64,000 bases of DNA from Vibrio hannami (GCF_029589055.1 NZ_JARQZP010000006.1:496001-560000), one strand, 5' to 3'. Positions 8,614 through 19,234 are shown, numbered from the stretch's first letter. Numbers and translations are program-made. Notes: generated from the letters alone by a model not told the origin.

Positions 8614-8642
8614 AAAAAGGCCTGGTTTTCACCAGGCCTCAT
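8614..8642 (-). terminator. rho-independent terminator of valS
   Basis: On the minus strand the stem GAGGCCTGGT / ACCAGGCCTT is followed by T5. It lies about 20 bp after the valS stop. Confidence 0.85.
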
Positions 8643-8663
8643 TACTGTTATTTCATTGAAGGG

Positions 8664-11519
8664 TTACAGAGCTGCAATAGTCGCTTTTTGCTCTTCTAGC
8701 TTAGTCAGAGTCTCTTTGTAACCTTCGAGCTTCTCGCGTTCTTTCGCAACAACAGCTTCTGGAGCTTTCGCTACAAAACCTTCGTTGCTTAGCTTGCCTT
8801 CGATACGCTTGATTTCACCGTGCGTCTTCTTCACTTCTCCTTCCAGGCGAGCAAGTTCTGCATCTTTATCGATAAGGCCAGCCATTGGAATCATCAGCTC
8901 AGACTTACCAACCAGTGCCGTTGCACATGCTGGTGTTTCTTCGTCCGCTGCAAGAACACGTACGCTTTCCAGCTTAGCCAGAGAAATCAGAACCTGCTTG
9001 TTCGCTTCAAGGCGAGCTGCATCTGCTTCATCTGTTGCTTTCAGCATTACTTCAAGAGGTTTACCTGGGTTGATGTCGTATTCTGCGCGCAGGTTACGGA
9101 TACTTGAGATAAAGCCTTTCACCCACTCGATATCAGCAACAACCGCTTCGTCGTAAGCTGCTTCATCAAACTGAGGCAGTGCCTGCGTCATAATGGTTTC
9201 ACCTTCAACACCAGCAAGGCCTTTAACACTCTGCCAGATAGACTCTGTGATGTAAGGAATTACCGGATGCGCTAGGCGTAGCGTCTTCTCAAGTACAGTA
9301 ATCAGAGTATGGCGAGTTGCACGTTGCTGTGCTTCGTTGCCTTTCCAAAGTACGGGCTTAGTCAGCTCAAGGTACCAGTCACAGAATTGGTTCCAGATGA
9401 ACTCATAGATGGTGTTAGCTGCCATATCCAGACGGTAGTTGTCGATATGTGCGTTAAACTCTTTCGCTGCAATCTGGAACTGAGATTCGATCCACTTATC
9501 AGCTAGTGAGAATTCCATATCACCGCCATGAAGGCCACAATCCTGTTCTTCTGTGTTCATCAGTACGTAACGACTTGCGTTCCATAGCTTGTTACAGAAG
9601 TTACGGTAACCTTCCAGACGCTTCATATCCCAGTTGATGTCACGACCTGTAGATGCCATAGCAGCAAGAGTGAAACGAAGTGCGTCAGTACCATACGCTT
9701 CGATGCCGTTTTCAAATGTCTTACGAGTGTTTTTCTCGATCTTCTTCGCTAGTTGAGGCTGCATCATGTTACCAGTGCGCTTCTCAACCAGTGACTCAAG
9801 ATCGATACCATCGATCATGTCGATTGGGTCAAGTACGTTACCCTTAGACTTAGACATCTTATCACCGTTCTCATCACGGATAAGACCTGTAACGTAAACC
9901 GTTTTAAACGGAACCTGCGGTTTGCCGTTTTCATCTTTGATGAAGTGCATGGTCATCATGATCATGCGAGCAACCCAGAAGAAGATGATGTCAAAACCAG
10001 TAACCAGAACATCAGAAGGGTGGAATACCTTCATATCTTCAGTATCTGCTGGCCAACCCTGAGTAGAGAAAGTCCAAAGTGCAGATGAGAACCAGGTATC
10101 CAGTACGTCATCGTCCTGACGAAGAACCACGACAGGAGCAAGGTTGTTCTTTTCACGAACTTCTTTTTCAGTGCGACCTACATAAACATTGCCGTCATTG
10201 TCGTACCATGCCGGGATACGGTGGCCCCACCAAAGCTGACGAGAGATACACCAGTCCTGAATGTCACGCATCCAAGAGAAGTACATGTTCTCGTACTGCT
10301 TAGGAACGAACTGAATTTCGCCATCTTCAACCGCTTTGGTTGCTGTTTCTGCTAGTGGAGCTGCGCGTACATACCACTGGTCAGTTAGCATTGGCTCGAT
10401 AACCACACCACCACGGTCACCGTAAGGAACTGTTAGGTCGTGATCTTTGATTTCGTCCAGAAGGCCAAGTTCTTCAAACTCAGCAACAACCAGTTTACGT
10501 GCAGCGAAACGCTCAACGCCGTGGTATTTCGCAGGAAGCTCTGTGCCGTAAACATCAGATACTTCACCGTTGGTGTTATAAACTTCTGCTGCGTCAAGAA
10601 TTTCACCGTTGAACGTCAGGATATTGATCATCGGTAGCTGGTGGCGCTTACCAACTTCGTAGTCGTTGAAGTCATGTGCGGGAGTGATCTTCACACAACC
10701 AGTACCTTTCTCCATATCCGCGTGTTCGTCACCCACGATAGGGATGCGACGATCAACGATAGGAAGAATAATTTCTTTACCGATAAGATCTTTGTAACGT
10801 GGATCTTCAGGGTTTACCGCAACACCGGTATCGCCAAGCATGGTTTCAGGGCGAGTGGTTGCTACGATAATGTAGTCTTTACCTTCCGCAGTTTTTGCTC
10901 CATCAGCAAGAGGGTAGCGGAAGTGCCACATGTGGCCTTTTTTGTCTTTGTTTTCAACTTCTAGATCAGAGATCGCCGTGTGAAGTTTTGGATCCCAGTT
11001 AACCAGGCGCTTACCACGGTAGATAAGATCTTCTTCGAACAGTCGAACGAAAACTTCTTTAACTGCGTCAGAAAGGCCGTCATCCATAGTGAAGCGCTCA
11101 CGCTCCCAGTCTACAGATGCGCCAAGGCGACGAAGCTGCTGAGTGATTGTGCCGCCAGATTGACCTTTCCATTCCCAGATTTTGTCGATGAAAGCGTCAC
11201 GTCCGTAGTCGTGCTTGGTTTTGCCTTCTTCGGCAGCAATCTTACGCTCAACAACCATCTGAGTTGCGATACCAGCGTGGTCAGTACCAACCTGCCAAAG
11301 GGTGTTTTTGCCCTTCATTCGCTCACAACGAATCAGCGTATCCATGATAGTGTCCTGGAATGCGTGACCCATGTGCAGGCTACCTGTGACGTTCGGTGGC
11401 GGGATCATGATGCTGTATGATTCTTTAGAGGTGTCACCGTGTGGCTTGAAGTAGCCTTTCTCTTCCCAGTTTTGGTATAGAGATTGCTCAATTGATTGTG
11501 GGTTATATGTCTTTTCCAT
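8664..11519 (-). CDS. valS: valyl-tRNA synthetase
   Basis: This class I aminoacyl-tRNA synthetase charges tRNA-Val. The 951-residue length matches E. coli ValS (951). It shows the HIGH-type signature HMGH (49-52, within [15 protein letters not shown]), the CP1 editing domain (about 190-340, with [10 protein letters not shown]), the KMSKS motif (in DKMSKSKGN), an anticodon-binding domain, and a C-terminal tRNA-binding coiled coil (about 885-951) rich in Lys/Glu. It follows holC in the same direction, as in many gammaproteobacteria (pepA-holC-valS order). A long inverted repeat lies between holC and valS. Confidence 0.98.
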   Translation of the reverse strand: MEKTYNPQSIEQSLYQNWEEKGYFKPHGDTSKESYSIMIPPPNVTGSLHMGHAFQDTIMDTLIRCERMKGKNTLWQVGTDHAGIATQMVVERKIAAEEGKTKHDYGRDAFIDKIWEWKGQSGGTITQQLRRLGASVDWERERFTMDDGLSDAVKEVFVRLFEEDLIYRGKRLVNWDPKLHTAISDLEVENKDKKGHMWHFRYPLADGAKTAEGKDYIIVATTRPETMLGDTGVAVNPEDPRYKDLIGKEIILPIVDRRIPIVGDEHADMEKGTGCVKITPAHDFNDYEVGKRHQLPMINILTFNGEILDAAEVYNTNGEVSDVYGTELPAKYHGVERFAARKLVVAEFEELGLLDEIKDHDLTVPYGDRGGVVIEPMLTDQWYVRAAPLAETATKAVEDGEIQFVPKQYENMYFSWMRDIQDWCISRQLWWGHRIPAWYDNDGNVYVGRTEKEVREKNNLAPVVVLRQDDDVLDTWFSSALWTFSTQGWPADTEDMKVFHPSDVLVTGFDIIFFWVARMIMMTMHFIKDENGKPQVPFKTVYVTGLIRDENGDKMSKSKGNVLDPIDMIDGIDLESLVEKRTGNMMQPQLAKKIEKNTRKTFENGIEAYGTDALRFTLAAMASTGRDINWDMKRLEGYRNFCNKLWNASRYVLMNTEEQDCGLHGGDMEFSLADKWIESQFQIAAKEFNAHIDNYRLDMAANTIYEFIWNQFCDWYLELTKPVLWKGNEAQQRATRHTLITVLEKTLRLAHPVIPYITESIWQSVKGLAGVEGETIMTQALPQFDEAAYDEAVVADIEWVKGFISSIRNLRAEYDINPGKPLEVMLKATDEADAARLEANKQVLISLAKLESVRVLAADEETPACATALVGKSELMIPMAGLIDKDAELARLEGEVKKTHGEIKRIEGKLSNEGFVAKAPEAVVAKEREKLEGYKETLTKLEEQKATIAAL

Positions 11520-11562
11520 AGCGTTCTTAATGGATACTTTTCGTTGATTTTTAAACTAGATA

Positions 11563-11626
11563 AACCGTATAGGTAAATTTCCTCTTCTTTCTCTTAAGTG
11601 AGGAGAAGGACGTTACCTATACGGTT
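11563..11626 (-). promoter_or_regulatory. long hairpin in the holC-valS intergenic region
   Basis: Perfect 14-bp arms AACCGTATAGGTAA (11563-11576) and TTACCTATACGGTT (11613-11626) flank a 36-nt purine/pyrimidine-skewed loop. The hairpin starts 4 bp after the holC stop and ends 43 bp before valS. It lacks a T-run, so it looks more like an mRNA-stability, processing or attenuation structure than an intrinsic terminator. Confidence 0.55.
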
Positions 11627-11630
11627 AGTA

Positions 11631-12083
11631 TTAAATTTGGTGTTCAATATCGATGGTTTGCATCTGAAAACCAGCCTGACGGTATAGTTTATACCTTTCA
11701 CGAGCCAGTTGCTTCGCTTTTTCATCGCAAGGCACGAAGTCTACCACTTGTGCAGAGGTTCGGGCAAAGATTGTCTCATCTTTAGACAAATTTATTATGA
11801 TCTGGCGATTCCAGCTTGGCTTTAACTTGTTGTAGCCAATTTCTAGCTGAGTCCCGTTCTTAGGTCCTTCACTTACAAGATTGTGAGGAAGGAAGCTATC
11901 TCCTGATAGCTGCCACAACTTGTCGTCCCATTTTTCTGCTTCTTGTTTATCCGCGGTATTCAAATAGAGCTTTGCCCCCTGAGAGACAAAGTGCTTTATC
12001 AGAAATAGCACGTATTCTTCAAATCCATCGCTGGTGCTTTGGGGTGATTCGGGTTGGATGATGTAAAAGGTAGCGGTAGGCAT
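11631..12083 (-). CDS. holC: DNA polymerase III chi subunit
   Basis: HolC is part of the clamp-loader complex and links it to single-stranded-DNA-binding protein. The product (150 residues from ATG 12083) starts MPTATFYIIQ, like E. coli HolC (MKNATFYLL), and shows the family block SFLPHNL, the VDFVPCDEKAKQLARERYK segment and a short hydrophobic C-terminus. A longer frame to 12128 would add 15 residues read from the neighbouring dispersed repeat, so it was rejected. The ribosome binding site is weak. It lies between pepA and valS in the same direction. Confidence 0.9.
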   Translation of the reverse strand: MPTATFYIIQPESPQSTSDGFEEYVLFLIKHFVSQGAKLYLNTADKQEAEKWDDKLWQLSGDSFLPHNLVSEGPKNGTQLEIGYNKLKPSWNRQIIINLSKDETIFARTSAQVVDFVPCDEKAKQLARERYKLYRQAGFQMQTIDIEHQI

Positions 12084-12097
12084 AGCGTGATACTTAA

Positions 12098-12203
12098 CTC
12101 GTTCCCACGCTCTTGCGTGGTAACGCATATCGTAGTCGAACTAGCGCGTATGCGTTCAATTTAACCTAGGGTATGCATTCCCACGGAGGACCGTGGGAAC
12201 GAG
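12098..12203. repeat. dispersed intergenic inverted-end repeat, copy B
   Basis: The left end is CTCGTTCCCACGCTCTTGCG and the right end TGCATTCCCACGGAGG, then ACCGTGGGAACGAG, so the ends are complementary. It lies between pepA and holC. A fragment of the second repeat family (CTGCCTGCGCAGGAAT, about 12210-12225) follows directly. Confidence 0.75.
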
Positions 12204-12243
12204 ACTATTTCTGCCTGCGCAGGAATAACAGTTAATTTAACTT

Positions 12244-13752
12244 TTACTCTTCTATTTCCTGACCACTGCGATTCAGCAGGAACTGAACCAGCATAGAAAC
12301 AGGGCGACCTGTTGAGCCTTTTGCTTTACCAGATTTCCATGCTGTTCCTGCAATGTCAACGTGAGCCCAGTGATACTTCTTCGCAAAGCGGGATAAGAAG
12401 CAACCTGCGGTAATAGTTCCACCTGGACGGCCACCGATGTTCTGCATATCAGCAAACGGGCTTTCCAGTTGTTCCTGATACTCATCAGCCATCGGTAAGC
12501 GCCATGCACGGTCGCCAGCTTGCTCAGAGGCATTTACAAGTTCATGGGCAAGTGGGTTATGGTTGGATACCAAACCGCTGATATGGTGGCCAAGGGCAAT
12601 AACACATGCACCAGTCAGAGTTGCTACGTCAACAACACACTCTGGTTCGTAGCGTTCAACATAGGTTAGAGCATCACAAAGAACCAGACGGCCTTCAGCA
12701 TCGGTATTTAAAACCTCTACAGTTTGACCTGACATAGTAGTCAGGATGTCACCCGGGCGGTATGCGTTGCTTCCTGGCATGTTTTCACAACCAGCAAGAA
12801 TAGCGACAACATTAATTGGCAGGTTTAGTTTTGCTAGTGCTTTCATAGTGCCGAACACAGAAGCTGCACCACACATGTCATATTTCATCTCATCCATGCC
12901 TTCGCCCGGCTTAAGTGAGATACCGCCTGAATCGAATGTTAGCCCTTTACCTACAAGAACTATGGGTTTAGCTTCGGGATCTGGATTTCCTTTGTATTCC
13001 ATCACCGACATCATGGATTCATTTTTAGAACCACGACCTACGGCAAGATAAGAAGTCATGCCCAGTTTTTCCATCTCTTCTTCACCGATGATCTTGGTTG
13101 TTACTGTTTCGAAATCATCAGCAAGGCGACGGGCTTGAGAAGCAAGATATGCAGGGTTTGCAACGTTTGGTGGCATGTTGCCCAGATCTTTTGAGGCACG
13201 AACACCGGAAGCAACCGCTAGTCCATGGGTAATAGCTTTTTCACCAAGGTTAAGTTCTCGACGAGTCGGAACATTAAACACCAGTTTTCGAAGAGGGCGG
13301 CGCGTTTCAGGCTTATTGCTCTTAAATTGGTCGAAAGTGTACAGTCCATCTTTAGTGGACTCTACAGCCTGCCGTACTTTCCAGTAGGTGTCGCGGCCTT
13401 TAACGTGTAGCTCAGTAAGGAAACATACCGCTTCCATTGAACCTGTTTCGTTCAACGTACTGATGGTTTTTTGAATAATCTCTTTGTATTGGCGTTCACC
13501 AAGTTCACGCTCTTTACCACACCCAACCAGCAATACCCTCTCAGATAGGACTCCTGGTACCTGATGTAATAGCAGCATCTGACCTGGCTTGCCTTCTAAA
13601 TCACCGCGGCGTAGTAGTGAGCTTATATAGCCATCACTAATTTTATCTAACTGTTCCGCCACTGGAGATAGGCGACGTGGTTCAAATACACCAACGACAA
13701 TACATGCACTGCGCTGCTTCTCCGGACTGCCACTTTTTACACTAAACTCCAT
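12244..13752 (-). CDS. pepA: leucyl (cytosol) aminopeptidase PepA
   Basis: This M17 metalloprotease removes N-terminal residues from peptides. E. coli PepA also binds DNA as an accessory protein for XerCD recombination and as a regulator of carAB. The 502-residue length is normal (E. coli 503). The N-terminal DNA-binding/macro-like domain (about 1-170) is followed by the catalytic domain with two-metal-ion motifs: [12 protein letters not shown] (about 270-281), CGAASV and the signature NTDAEGRL (349-356). The [16 protein letters not shown] segment near the end is typical. It diverges from lptF, with paired operator-like dyads between them. Confidence 0.97.
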   Translation of the reverse strand: MEFSVKSGSPEKQRSACIVVGVFEPRRLSPVAEQLDKISDGYISSLLRRGDLEGKPGQMLLLHQVPGVLSERVLLVGCGKERELGERQYKEIIQKTISTLNETGSMEAVCFLTELHVKGRDTYWKVRQAVESTKDGLYTFDQFKSNKPETRRPLRKLVFNVPTRRELNLGEKAITHGLAVASGVRASKDLGNMPPNVANPAYLASQARRLADDFETVTTKIIGEEEMEKLGMTSYLAVGRGSKNESMMSVMEYKGNPDPEAKPIVLVGKGLTFDSGGISLKPGEGMDEMKYDMCGAASVFGTMKALAKLNLPINVVAILAGCENMPGSNAYRPGDILTTMSGQTVEVLNTDAEGRLVLCDALTYVERYEPECVVDVATLTGACVIALGHHISGLVSNHNPLAHELVNASEQAGDRAWRLPMADEYQEQLESPFADMQNIGGRPGGTITAGCFLSRFAKKYHWAHVDIAGTAWKSGKAKGSTGRPVSMLVQFLLNRSGQEIEE

Positions 13753-13782
13753 GCGTACTCCTACATCGTGAAGACAAATAGA

Positions 13783-13857
13783 ACTAAATGTTAGATAATC
13801 AGAATTAAATACGTAGAATTCTAGAAAATGCTCTGAACCTATTGTCTAACATTTAGT
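13783..13857. promoter_or_regulatory. paired dyad operators between pepA and lptF
   Basis: Two 11-bp dyads of form CTAA-N3-TTAG lie at 13784-13794 and 13846-13856. Their extended 15-bp arms are inverted copies of each other with one mismatch. The centres are 62 bp apart, about six helical turns, with a palindrome TAGAATTCTA (13814-13823) near the middle. The region is the shared promoter space of pepA and lptF. The binding protein is unknown. Confidence 0.5.
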
Positions 13858-13940
13858 CGAAAAATTAATAAAATGAAAGGTTCATCGAGAAATTATAGTG
13901 ATTAGACTAAAAAAACAAGTTTTGTATAGGTACTTTTAGC

Positions 13941-15053
13941 GTGATTATTGTCAGATATTTGACCCGCGAGACAATTAAGAGCCAGTTCGCCATATTTTTT
14001 GTGCTCTTTCTGATATTTATTAGTCAGAAATTCATCAGTGTTCTTGCTGACGCTTCGGATGGTGATATACCTGCTAGCCTCATTCTTTCAATTGTTGGCT
14101 TGAATATGCCTGCAATGGGGTTGTTAATGTTGCCACTCAGCTTGTATATCGGAATTTTGGTCACTTTTGGCCGTTTGTATGCTGAAAGTGAGATAACGGT
14201 AATGAACGCCACTGGTATAGGAAATAAGTTTCTTATCCAGGCTGCTCTTTATCTTGCAATTATCACTGCATCCGTGGCGGCTTTTAATTCTTTGTGGTTA
14301 GCCCCGTGGGCGCAGGACAAAGAAGCGCAGCTTATGGAAGAAGTTGCTTCCGACAACAGTGTTGAGTTGTTACAAAAAGGACAATTTCAGAGTACGCCTG
14401 ATGGTACTGCTGTAGTATTTATTGATGATGTTGAGGACAAAACTCTCGACAGTGTATTTATTGCTCAAATAGTGCCGAGAGACTCTTTACTTCCTAGTGT
14501 CGCGCTTTCAAAAAGCGGGGTTGTAAAAGAGATGTCTGATGGGCGTCAGGTGCTGACACTTCTGGATGGCTCTCGATATGAGGGGGTTCCATCGCGCGTT
14601 GATTATATGATTACTCATTTTGATGAGTATGACGCTTTAATTGGTCAGCGAGAAGTGAAGAGAAAAGGTCGTGACTGGGAAGCACTGCCTACCCTTGATC
14701 TCATTGGTAATCCGGATATTAAAGCGAATGCCGAGTTGCACTGGCGTATTTCTTTGATTATCTGTATACCAATGCTAACCATGTTGGTGGTACCACTTTC
14801 AGCGGTTAACCCCCGTCAAGGGCGCTTTGCTAAGATGGGGCCGGCAATATTGCTTTATCTGGCCTACTTCTTGTCCCTCAGTGCGATGAAATCGGCGATG
14901 GAGGACGGTTCGATACCGCCACACATTGGAATGTGGCCGATTAATACTGCGCTTCTGCTATCGGGCATTATTATGAACTCTTTGGATAGTATTCCGGTAC
15001 GTAAGTTCAAAGACAGATTCAGACAAAGAAAAGTAAATAAGAAGGTAGCGTAA
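13941..15053 (+). CDS. lptF: LPS export ABC transporter permease LptF
   Basis: LptF is one of the two inner-membrane permeases of the LptB2FG complex, which pulls lipopolysaccharide out of the inner membrane and hands it to the periplasmic bridge. The 370-residue protein has the YjgP/YjgQ fold: membrane helices at about 13-35, 50-80 and 95-120, a periplasmic beta-jellyroll domain (about 130-265) and three C-terminal helices (about 270-350). The start is GTG (MIIVRYLTRETIKSQ), as is common for this gene. It lies 3 bp upstream of lptG, so the two are translationally coupled, and it diverges from pepA as in E. coli. Confidence 0.96.
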   Translation: MIIVRYLTRETIKSQFAIFFVLFLIFISQKFISVLADASDGDIPASLILSIVGLNMPAMGLLMLPLSLYIGILVTFGRLYAESEITVMNATGIGNKFLIQAALYLAIITASVAAFNSLWLAPWAQDKEAQLMEEVASDNSVELLQKGQFQSTPDGTAVVFIDDVEDKTLDSVFIAQIVPRDSLLPSVALSKSGVVKEMSDGRQVLTLLDGSRYEGVPSRVDYMITHFDEYDALIGQREVKRKGRDWEALPTLDLIGNPDIKANAELHWRISLIICIPMLTMLVVPLSAVNPRQGRFAKMGPAILLYLAYFLSLSAMKSAMEDGSIPPHIGMWPINTALLLSGIIMNSLDSIPVRKFKDRFRQRKVNKKVA

Positions 15054-15056
15054 AGC

Positions 15057-16127
15057 ATGTTTAAAATTCTGGATCTCTATATTGGCAGAACCATTATCGC
15101 TACCAGTTCACTTGTGCTCGTTACACTTGTCGGACTCTCTGGCATCATCAAGTATGTTGAACAGCTTCGGAAAGTAGGGCGTGGTACTTATGATCTGTTG
15201 CATGCTCTCTATTTTGTGCTTCTATCTATCCCTCGTGATATCGAAATGTTTTTCCCTATGGCAGCACTGCTTGGTGCACTAATGGGATTAGGTATGCTTG
15301 CTGCAAGTTCTGAGCTAACGGTAATGCAAGCGGCAGGCTACTCTAAAGTTGATATCGGTCTTTCTGTGCTAAAAACAGCGGTTCCTTTAATGCTTATTGT
15401 TATGGCATTAGGTCAGTGGGGAGCGCCACAGGCACAAAAAATGGCTCGTGAACTGAGAGCGTTCTCTATCTCTGGGGGACAGATTGTTTCAGTGCGAAGT
15501 GGTGTGTGGGCGCGTGATGCCAGTGATTTTATATTTATAGGAAGAGTTGATGACGATGAGCTGACAGGTATTAACCTTTGGCGATTCGATGACAATAAAA
15601 AGCTTAGTCAGGTGATTTACGCAGAAAAAGCAGACTATATCAGTGATAACCGATGGCAAATGAACAATGTCCAGATCACCGATATGGAGAACGAAGTAGA
15701 GGTGTCAAAGGCAACTTACGATACCTACGACTGGACTACATCACTAGCGCCCGACAAGCTGGCTGTTGTTACTGTAAAACCTGAAGAGCTCGCATTGAGC
15801 GGTCTTTATGATTATGTAAATTACCTTAAAGCTTCAGAGCAGGATGCATCTCGTTACGAGCTAGCCTTCTGGAGAAAGCTTACTCAGCCGCTCTCAGTTG
15901 CCGTTATGATGCTAATGGCGCTTTCATTTGTATTTGGACCACTACGTAGTGTAACTATGGGGGCCCGAATACTGTCGGGTGTTATCGCTGGATTTACTTT
16001 TTATATATCCAGTGAGTTCTTTGGACCACTTAGTCTGGTATATAAAATACCACCATATATCGGCGCGATAGCCCCAAGTATATTATTCCTGATGGTGGCA
16101 CTTATGCTGTTGAGGCGGAAGCTATAA
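15057..16127 (+). CDS. lptG: LPS export ABC transporter permease LptG
   Basis: LptG is the partner permease of LptF in the LPS extraction complex. The 356-residue protein begins MFKILDLYIGRTIIATS, a typical LptG start. It has N-terminal helices (about 12-35, 60-85, 98-122), a periplasmic jellyroll (about 130-265) and C-terminal helices (about 275-350) with MMLMALSFVFGPLR. Its length is close to that of E. coli LptG (360). It is followed within 5 bp by a strong bidirectional terminator that also faces the convergent RDD gene. Confidence 0.97.
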   Translation: MFKILDLYIGRTIIATSSLVLVTLVGLSGIIKYVEQLRKVGRGTYDLLHALYFVLLSIPRDIEMFFPMAALLGALMGLGMLAASSELTVMQAAGYSKVDIGLSVLKTAVPLMLIVMALGQWGAPQAQKMARELRAFSISGGQIVSVRSGVWARDASDFIFIGRVDDDELTGINLWRFDDNKKLSQVIYAEKADYISDNRWQMNNVQITDMENEVEVSKATYDTYDWTTSLAPDKLAVVTVKPEELALSGLYDYVNYLKASEQDASRYELAFWRKLTQPLSVAVMMLMALSFVFGPLRSVTMGARILSGVIAGFTFYISSEFFGPLSLVYKIPPYIGAIAPSILFLMVALMLLRRKL

Positions 16128-16131
16128 AACG

Positions 16132-16163
16132 AAGAAGGGAAAGCGCAGAGCTTTCCCTTCTTT
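16132..16163 (+). terminator. bidirectional terminator between lptG and the RDD gene
   Basis: The stem AGAAGGGAAAGC / GCTTTCCCTTCTTT with a short loop lies between convergent genes. Confidence 0.85.
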
Positions 16164-16182
16164 CCATATATGGTTTGCTGAT

Positions 16183-16653
16183 TTAGTTTGGTAGAACGAC
16201 AACCTCAGTTTTAGCCCACATATCATTAAATCCCCTCTTTTTAGGATCGATTGGCACAGTGAGATTCGCCAGCCCGAAGCCTGAGGTTCCTACACGTATT
16301 AGAGCCTGAGTAGGTGTGATAGTTGTACCATCCAACTTTTGAACCCTTAATCTCCAGGCTCTCATACCTACGGTTTGACCTGCTTTGGTCCAGAAATAGA
16401 CAAGGAACCCTACCCAGATAGCACCAAGATATAAGGTAAAAACATGGCTGAATATTGGGTGTTTAGTAAGGAGGTCACTGGCATCTGAATAGGGTGCATA
16501 GTTCATTAGTCCGGCAGCAACCAAAGCTTCCAGAACCGCAATAATTATGCCTGCAGCCATCATTTCAATGGCAGCGATAACAAGCCCGTCATATATGAGT
16601 GCCGATAACCTTCGGATCAGCCCCGCTTTTGGATAGTCTACTTTTGATTTCAT
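16183..16653 (-). CDS. RDD-family integral membrane protein
   Basis: The 156-residue membrane protein belongs to the RDD family, named for an Arg-Asp-Asp pattern. Here the equivalent residues are in the N-terminal AGLIRRLSALIYDGLVI. Hydrophobic helices lie at about 18-45, 75-97 and possibly 130-150. The conserved second part reads GQTVGMRAWRLRVQ. The family function is poorly defined; some members act in ion or solute transport. It is monocistronic and convergent with lptG. V. cholerae and relatives carry an RDD gene in the same place after lptG. Confidence 0.85.
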   Translation of the reverse strand: MKSKVDYPKAGLIRRLSALIYDGLVIAAIEMMAAGIIIAVLEALVAAGLMNYAPYSDASDLLTKHPIFSHVFTLYLGAIWVGFLVYFWTKAGQTVGMRAWRLRVQKLDGTTITPTQALIRVGTSGFGLANLTVPIDPKKRGFNDMWAKTEVVVLPN

Positions 16654-16702
16654 TTTTGCTGCTTTACCGTTTGTTTTGCAACAGGATAGCTATTTGTAAA
16701 GG

Positions 16703-19234
16703 TTATTGAAAGCTCTCGTTAAGTGGAAAAGAGAGCTGAAGAGGAGAAAACTCGGCATCTGCAAAATTGCCTTCCAGTAATTTGATTGCATGAGTCAGTG
16801 GTACTGGTTTGCTGTAAAAATATCCCTGAATAAAGTCACATCCGAAGTCTGTGACTTTATCGACCTGTACCTGAGTTTCAATGCCTTCTACGGTTACTGA
16901 CTTATTCATGTCTTTGAGAAAGTCTATGAGTGATAGCAATATTTTGCTGTCGCCGTCTGCTGCAAGAAATTGGGTAACAAAGCTACGGTCTATCTTTATG
17001 TTGTCTGCCGGCAGTTGAGTCAGATAACTAAGAGAAGAATAGCCGACACCAAAATCATCTATAGACACATTAATACCCAATGAAGCCAACTCATGGCATC
17101 TCTGACTTGCAAGCTCAATATCATCAAGCAGAGTGTCTTCTACAATCTCGATACGAATTAGATGACCACTTACATTGAATTTTTTCAACAGAAGGCGAAT
17201 ATCTTCACAGAGATGAGAGGACATAAACATCTCTGCAGTAAGGTTAATGGATACCATTATTTCCCGTTCAGAAACCTGGTTAATTTGTTTACAACTAAGG
17301 ATTCCCTGATAAATGATCCTCTCTTCCAGTTTCCTGAACTGTTTGGTTTCTCGGAGTGTAGGTAAAAACTTATCTGGTGTTAACAAACCTCGTGATTCAT
17401 GTTCCCAGCGTATTAAGGTCTCAAACCCTCGGATAGTAGAAGTTCCAGCATACATAATGGGCTGGAAATACAGAACGAAATGTTCTTGTTCCAGCGCATT
17501 GTTGAAGTCGTTGATGATATTAAATTGTTCAGACATCTCACTTTGCATTTCAGTGCTAAAGAACTCGTAGCTACTTAATTTGTTTCGTTTGGCGCAGTAC
17601 ATGGCGATGTCAGCCTGGCGGATAATATTACTCATATCGGCATACGGACTATCGATTAGTGTAATACCAATACTAAGAGTCAGGTCAATTCGTTCATTGT
17701 TTACATGGATGGGGTCGGTAAACTTAGTCAGTATGGTGTTTACAACCCTAACTACATCACTTTTCCAATGGATATTTGTTAGTACGATAGTGAATTCATC
17801 TCCTCCAATACGAGATACCAAGTCAGTGTCCCGAATACTAGCCAAAAGCCTTTTCGACGTTACTTTTAACACTTGATCGCCGACATCGTGACCAAGAGAG
17901 TCGTTAATATGTTTGAATCTATCCAGATCCAGAAAGAGAACAGCCAGAAAGCCCTGCTTGTTTTTCAGTGTATTAATCGATTTATTCAATGATTGATAGA
18001 AGTTAACCCTGTTCGCGAGTCCTGTTAGACTGTCATAATGAGCCAGTTCTTTAAGCTGCCCCTCTCTTTCGATAACAACATTATTAAGTTGCATCAGACG
18101 CATAGCTAGATTGTTTGAGGTCTTTTCTAATGCATTGATTTCATCATAGAAAGTTATCTTTTGCTCCTCTAAATCAAGGGGCCGGATGTCGCCTTCATGA
18201 GCCAATGTCGGCAGATAGTTTTTGAGTTTTTTTATTCTGTTAATGGGTTGCCATAGCACTGCGAAGATGATGAAAGCCAGGGATATGATCGAGATGATAG
18301 ATACGGTAGAAAACCATCGGTAATAAGCACTATCAAGTTGGCGTTTATGAGTTATATCGTACATGATGACTAAATAGCTCTTAGAGGCTTTTTGATGGGG
18401 AAATAAAATAATATCAATAAGATAATTACGATTTCCCAGGTTTACGTTTCCTCCCGAAGCGTAAATGTGATCCAGAGGATATTGTTCAACCGCTCTTTTT
18501 AGTACGTTGAGCTGAACCTGATTATTTTCCGGCCGCATTATGAGGTACTTATCCTGCAATTCAGATGAATGAACCTTGGTGATGGTTTCATTTGGATCTT
18601 TTTGGCTTATAACCAGGGTTTTTAGTTGAGTAAACTCTCTGAATCTGAGTATAGGATTCAAAAGTGAAGTCTCAACAACAACGATAATTTCTTCACCAGA
18701 GACTAGTACGGGGATGATTATGACTATCGAACACTCTTGCTGGCATATGAAATAATAATCGGGAAAGCCTTTTTGCGAAGACTCCGTGAAAGAATCAGCA
18801 AATGGAGGCTGTTCCCTTACTGTTTGATGCCCTTTCTCAAAAACTAATTCTGAACCCTTATAGATGCCTACAGATTTACCTTCCCAATCCAGCGCTAGAG
18901 TGTCCCATTGGCGCTCAAAAAATGACACAAAAGTATTCAGTTTGCTGTTTTCAAAGCCGGAAAGCATAGAGATACTTTCCTGAATGTCGTTTATATGGTT
19001 CTCAATGGAGTTGGAAAAGTAAGTTTGAGTCTTAGCTCTTATCAACTGTGTTTCGCGTTCAAGGCGCTCTTCTAGCGCTTTGTTAGAGATATAGGCATAT
19101 GTTCCCATCACGGTAGTGAGGAAGATAAAAAGCACGATAAATACCTTCCAGATTAGCCCCATTTTGCCTAGTCTGGATCGAGGTGCTGATGTATCACCGC
19201 TTTCTTTAGAATGAGTAAGAAATTTCTGCTGCAT
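16703..19234 (-). CDS. membrane-bound GGDEF-EAL protein (cyclic di-GMP turnover)
   Basis: Residue numbers here count from a possible TTG start at 19258; the first in-frame ATG at 19234 is reported. A membrane helix (35-57) leads to a periplasmic sensor region (about 58-312) with a close cysteine pair (172 and 176), then a second helix (316-336), a linker, a GGDEF domain with intact RIGGDEF (483-489) and a complete EAL domain. The EAL signature reads ETL (613-615), a tolerated variant. The catalytic INLTAEMF, IEIVEDT, DDFG (734-737), Lys755 and VEGIE (790-794) are kept, so phosphodiesterase activity is plausible. The start overlaps the porin gene, placing it last in a three-gene operon. Start and net activity are uncertain. 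Confidence 0.88.
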   Translation of the reverse strand: MQQKFLTHSKESGDTSAPRSRLGKMGLIWKVFIVLFIFLTTVMGTYAYISNKALEERLERETQLIRAKTQTYFSNSIENHINDIQESISMLSGFENSKLNTFVSFFERQWDTLALDWEGKSVGIYKGSELVFEKGHQTVREQPPFADSFTESSQKGFPDYYFICQQECSIVIIIPVLVSGEEIIVVVETSLLNPILRFREFTQLKTLVISQKDPNETITKVHSSELQDKYLIMRPENNQVQLNVLKRAVEQYPLDHIYASGGNVNLGNRNYLIDIILFPHQKASKSYLVIMYDITHKRQLDSAYYRWFSTVSIISIISLAFIIFAVLWQPINRIKKLKNYLPTLAHEGDIRPLDLEEQKITFYDEINALEKTSNNLAMRLMQLNNVVIEREGQLKELAHYDSLTGLANRVNFYQSLNKSINTLKNKQGFLAVLFLDLDRFKHINDSLGHDVGDQVLKVTSKRLLASIRDTDLVSRIGGDEFTIVLTNIHWKSDVVRVVNTILTKFTDPIHVNNERIDLTLSIGITLIDSPYADMSNIIRQADIAMYCAKRNKLSSYEFFSTEMQSEMSEQFNIINDFNNALEQEHFVLYFQPIMYAGTSTIRGFETLIRWEHESRGLLTPDKFLPTLRETKQFRKLEERIIYQGILSCKQINQVSEREIMVSINLTAEMFMSSHLCEDIRLLLKKFNVSGHLIRIEIVEDTLLDDIELASQRCHELASLGINVSIDDFGVGYSSLSYLTQLPADNIKIDRSFVTQFLAADGDSKILLSLIDFLKDMNKSVTVEGIETQVQVDKVTDFGCDFIQGYFYSKPVPLTHAIKLLEGNFADAEFSPLQLSFPLNESFQ

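Noticed and set aside
8785..11420. Multiple frames of 65-146 residues opposite valS
   Set aside because: Antisense to a strong, conserved gene; no start sites or family features.
12084..12128. N-terminal extension of holC
   Set aside because: The extra residues come from a dispersed repeat and the family starts at MPTATFYII.
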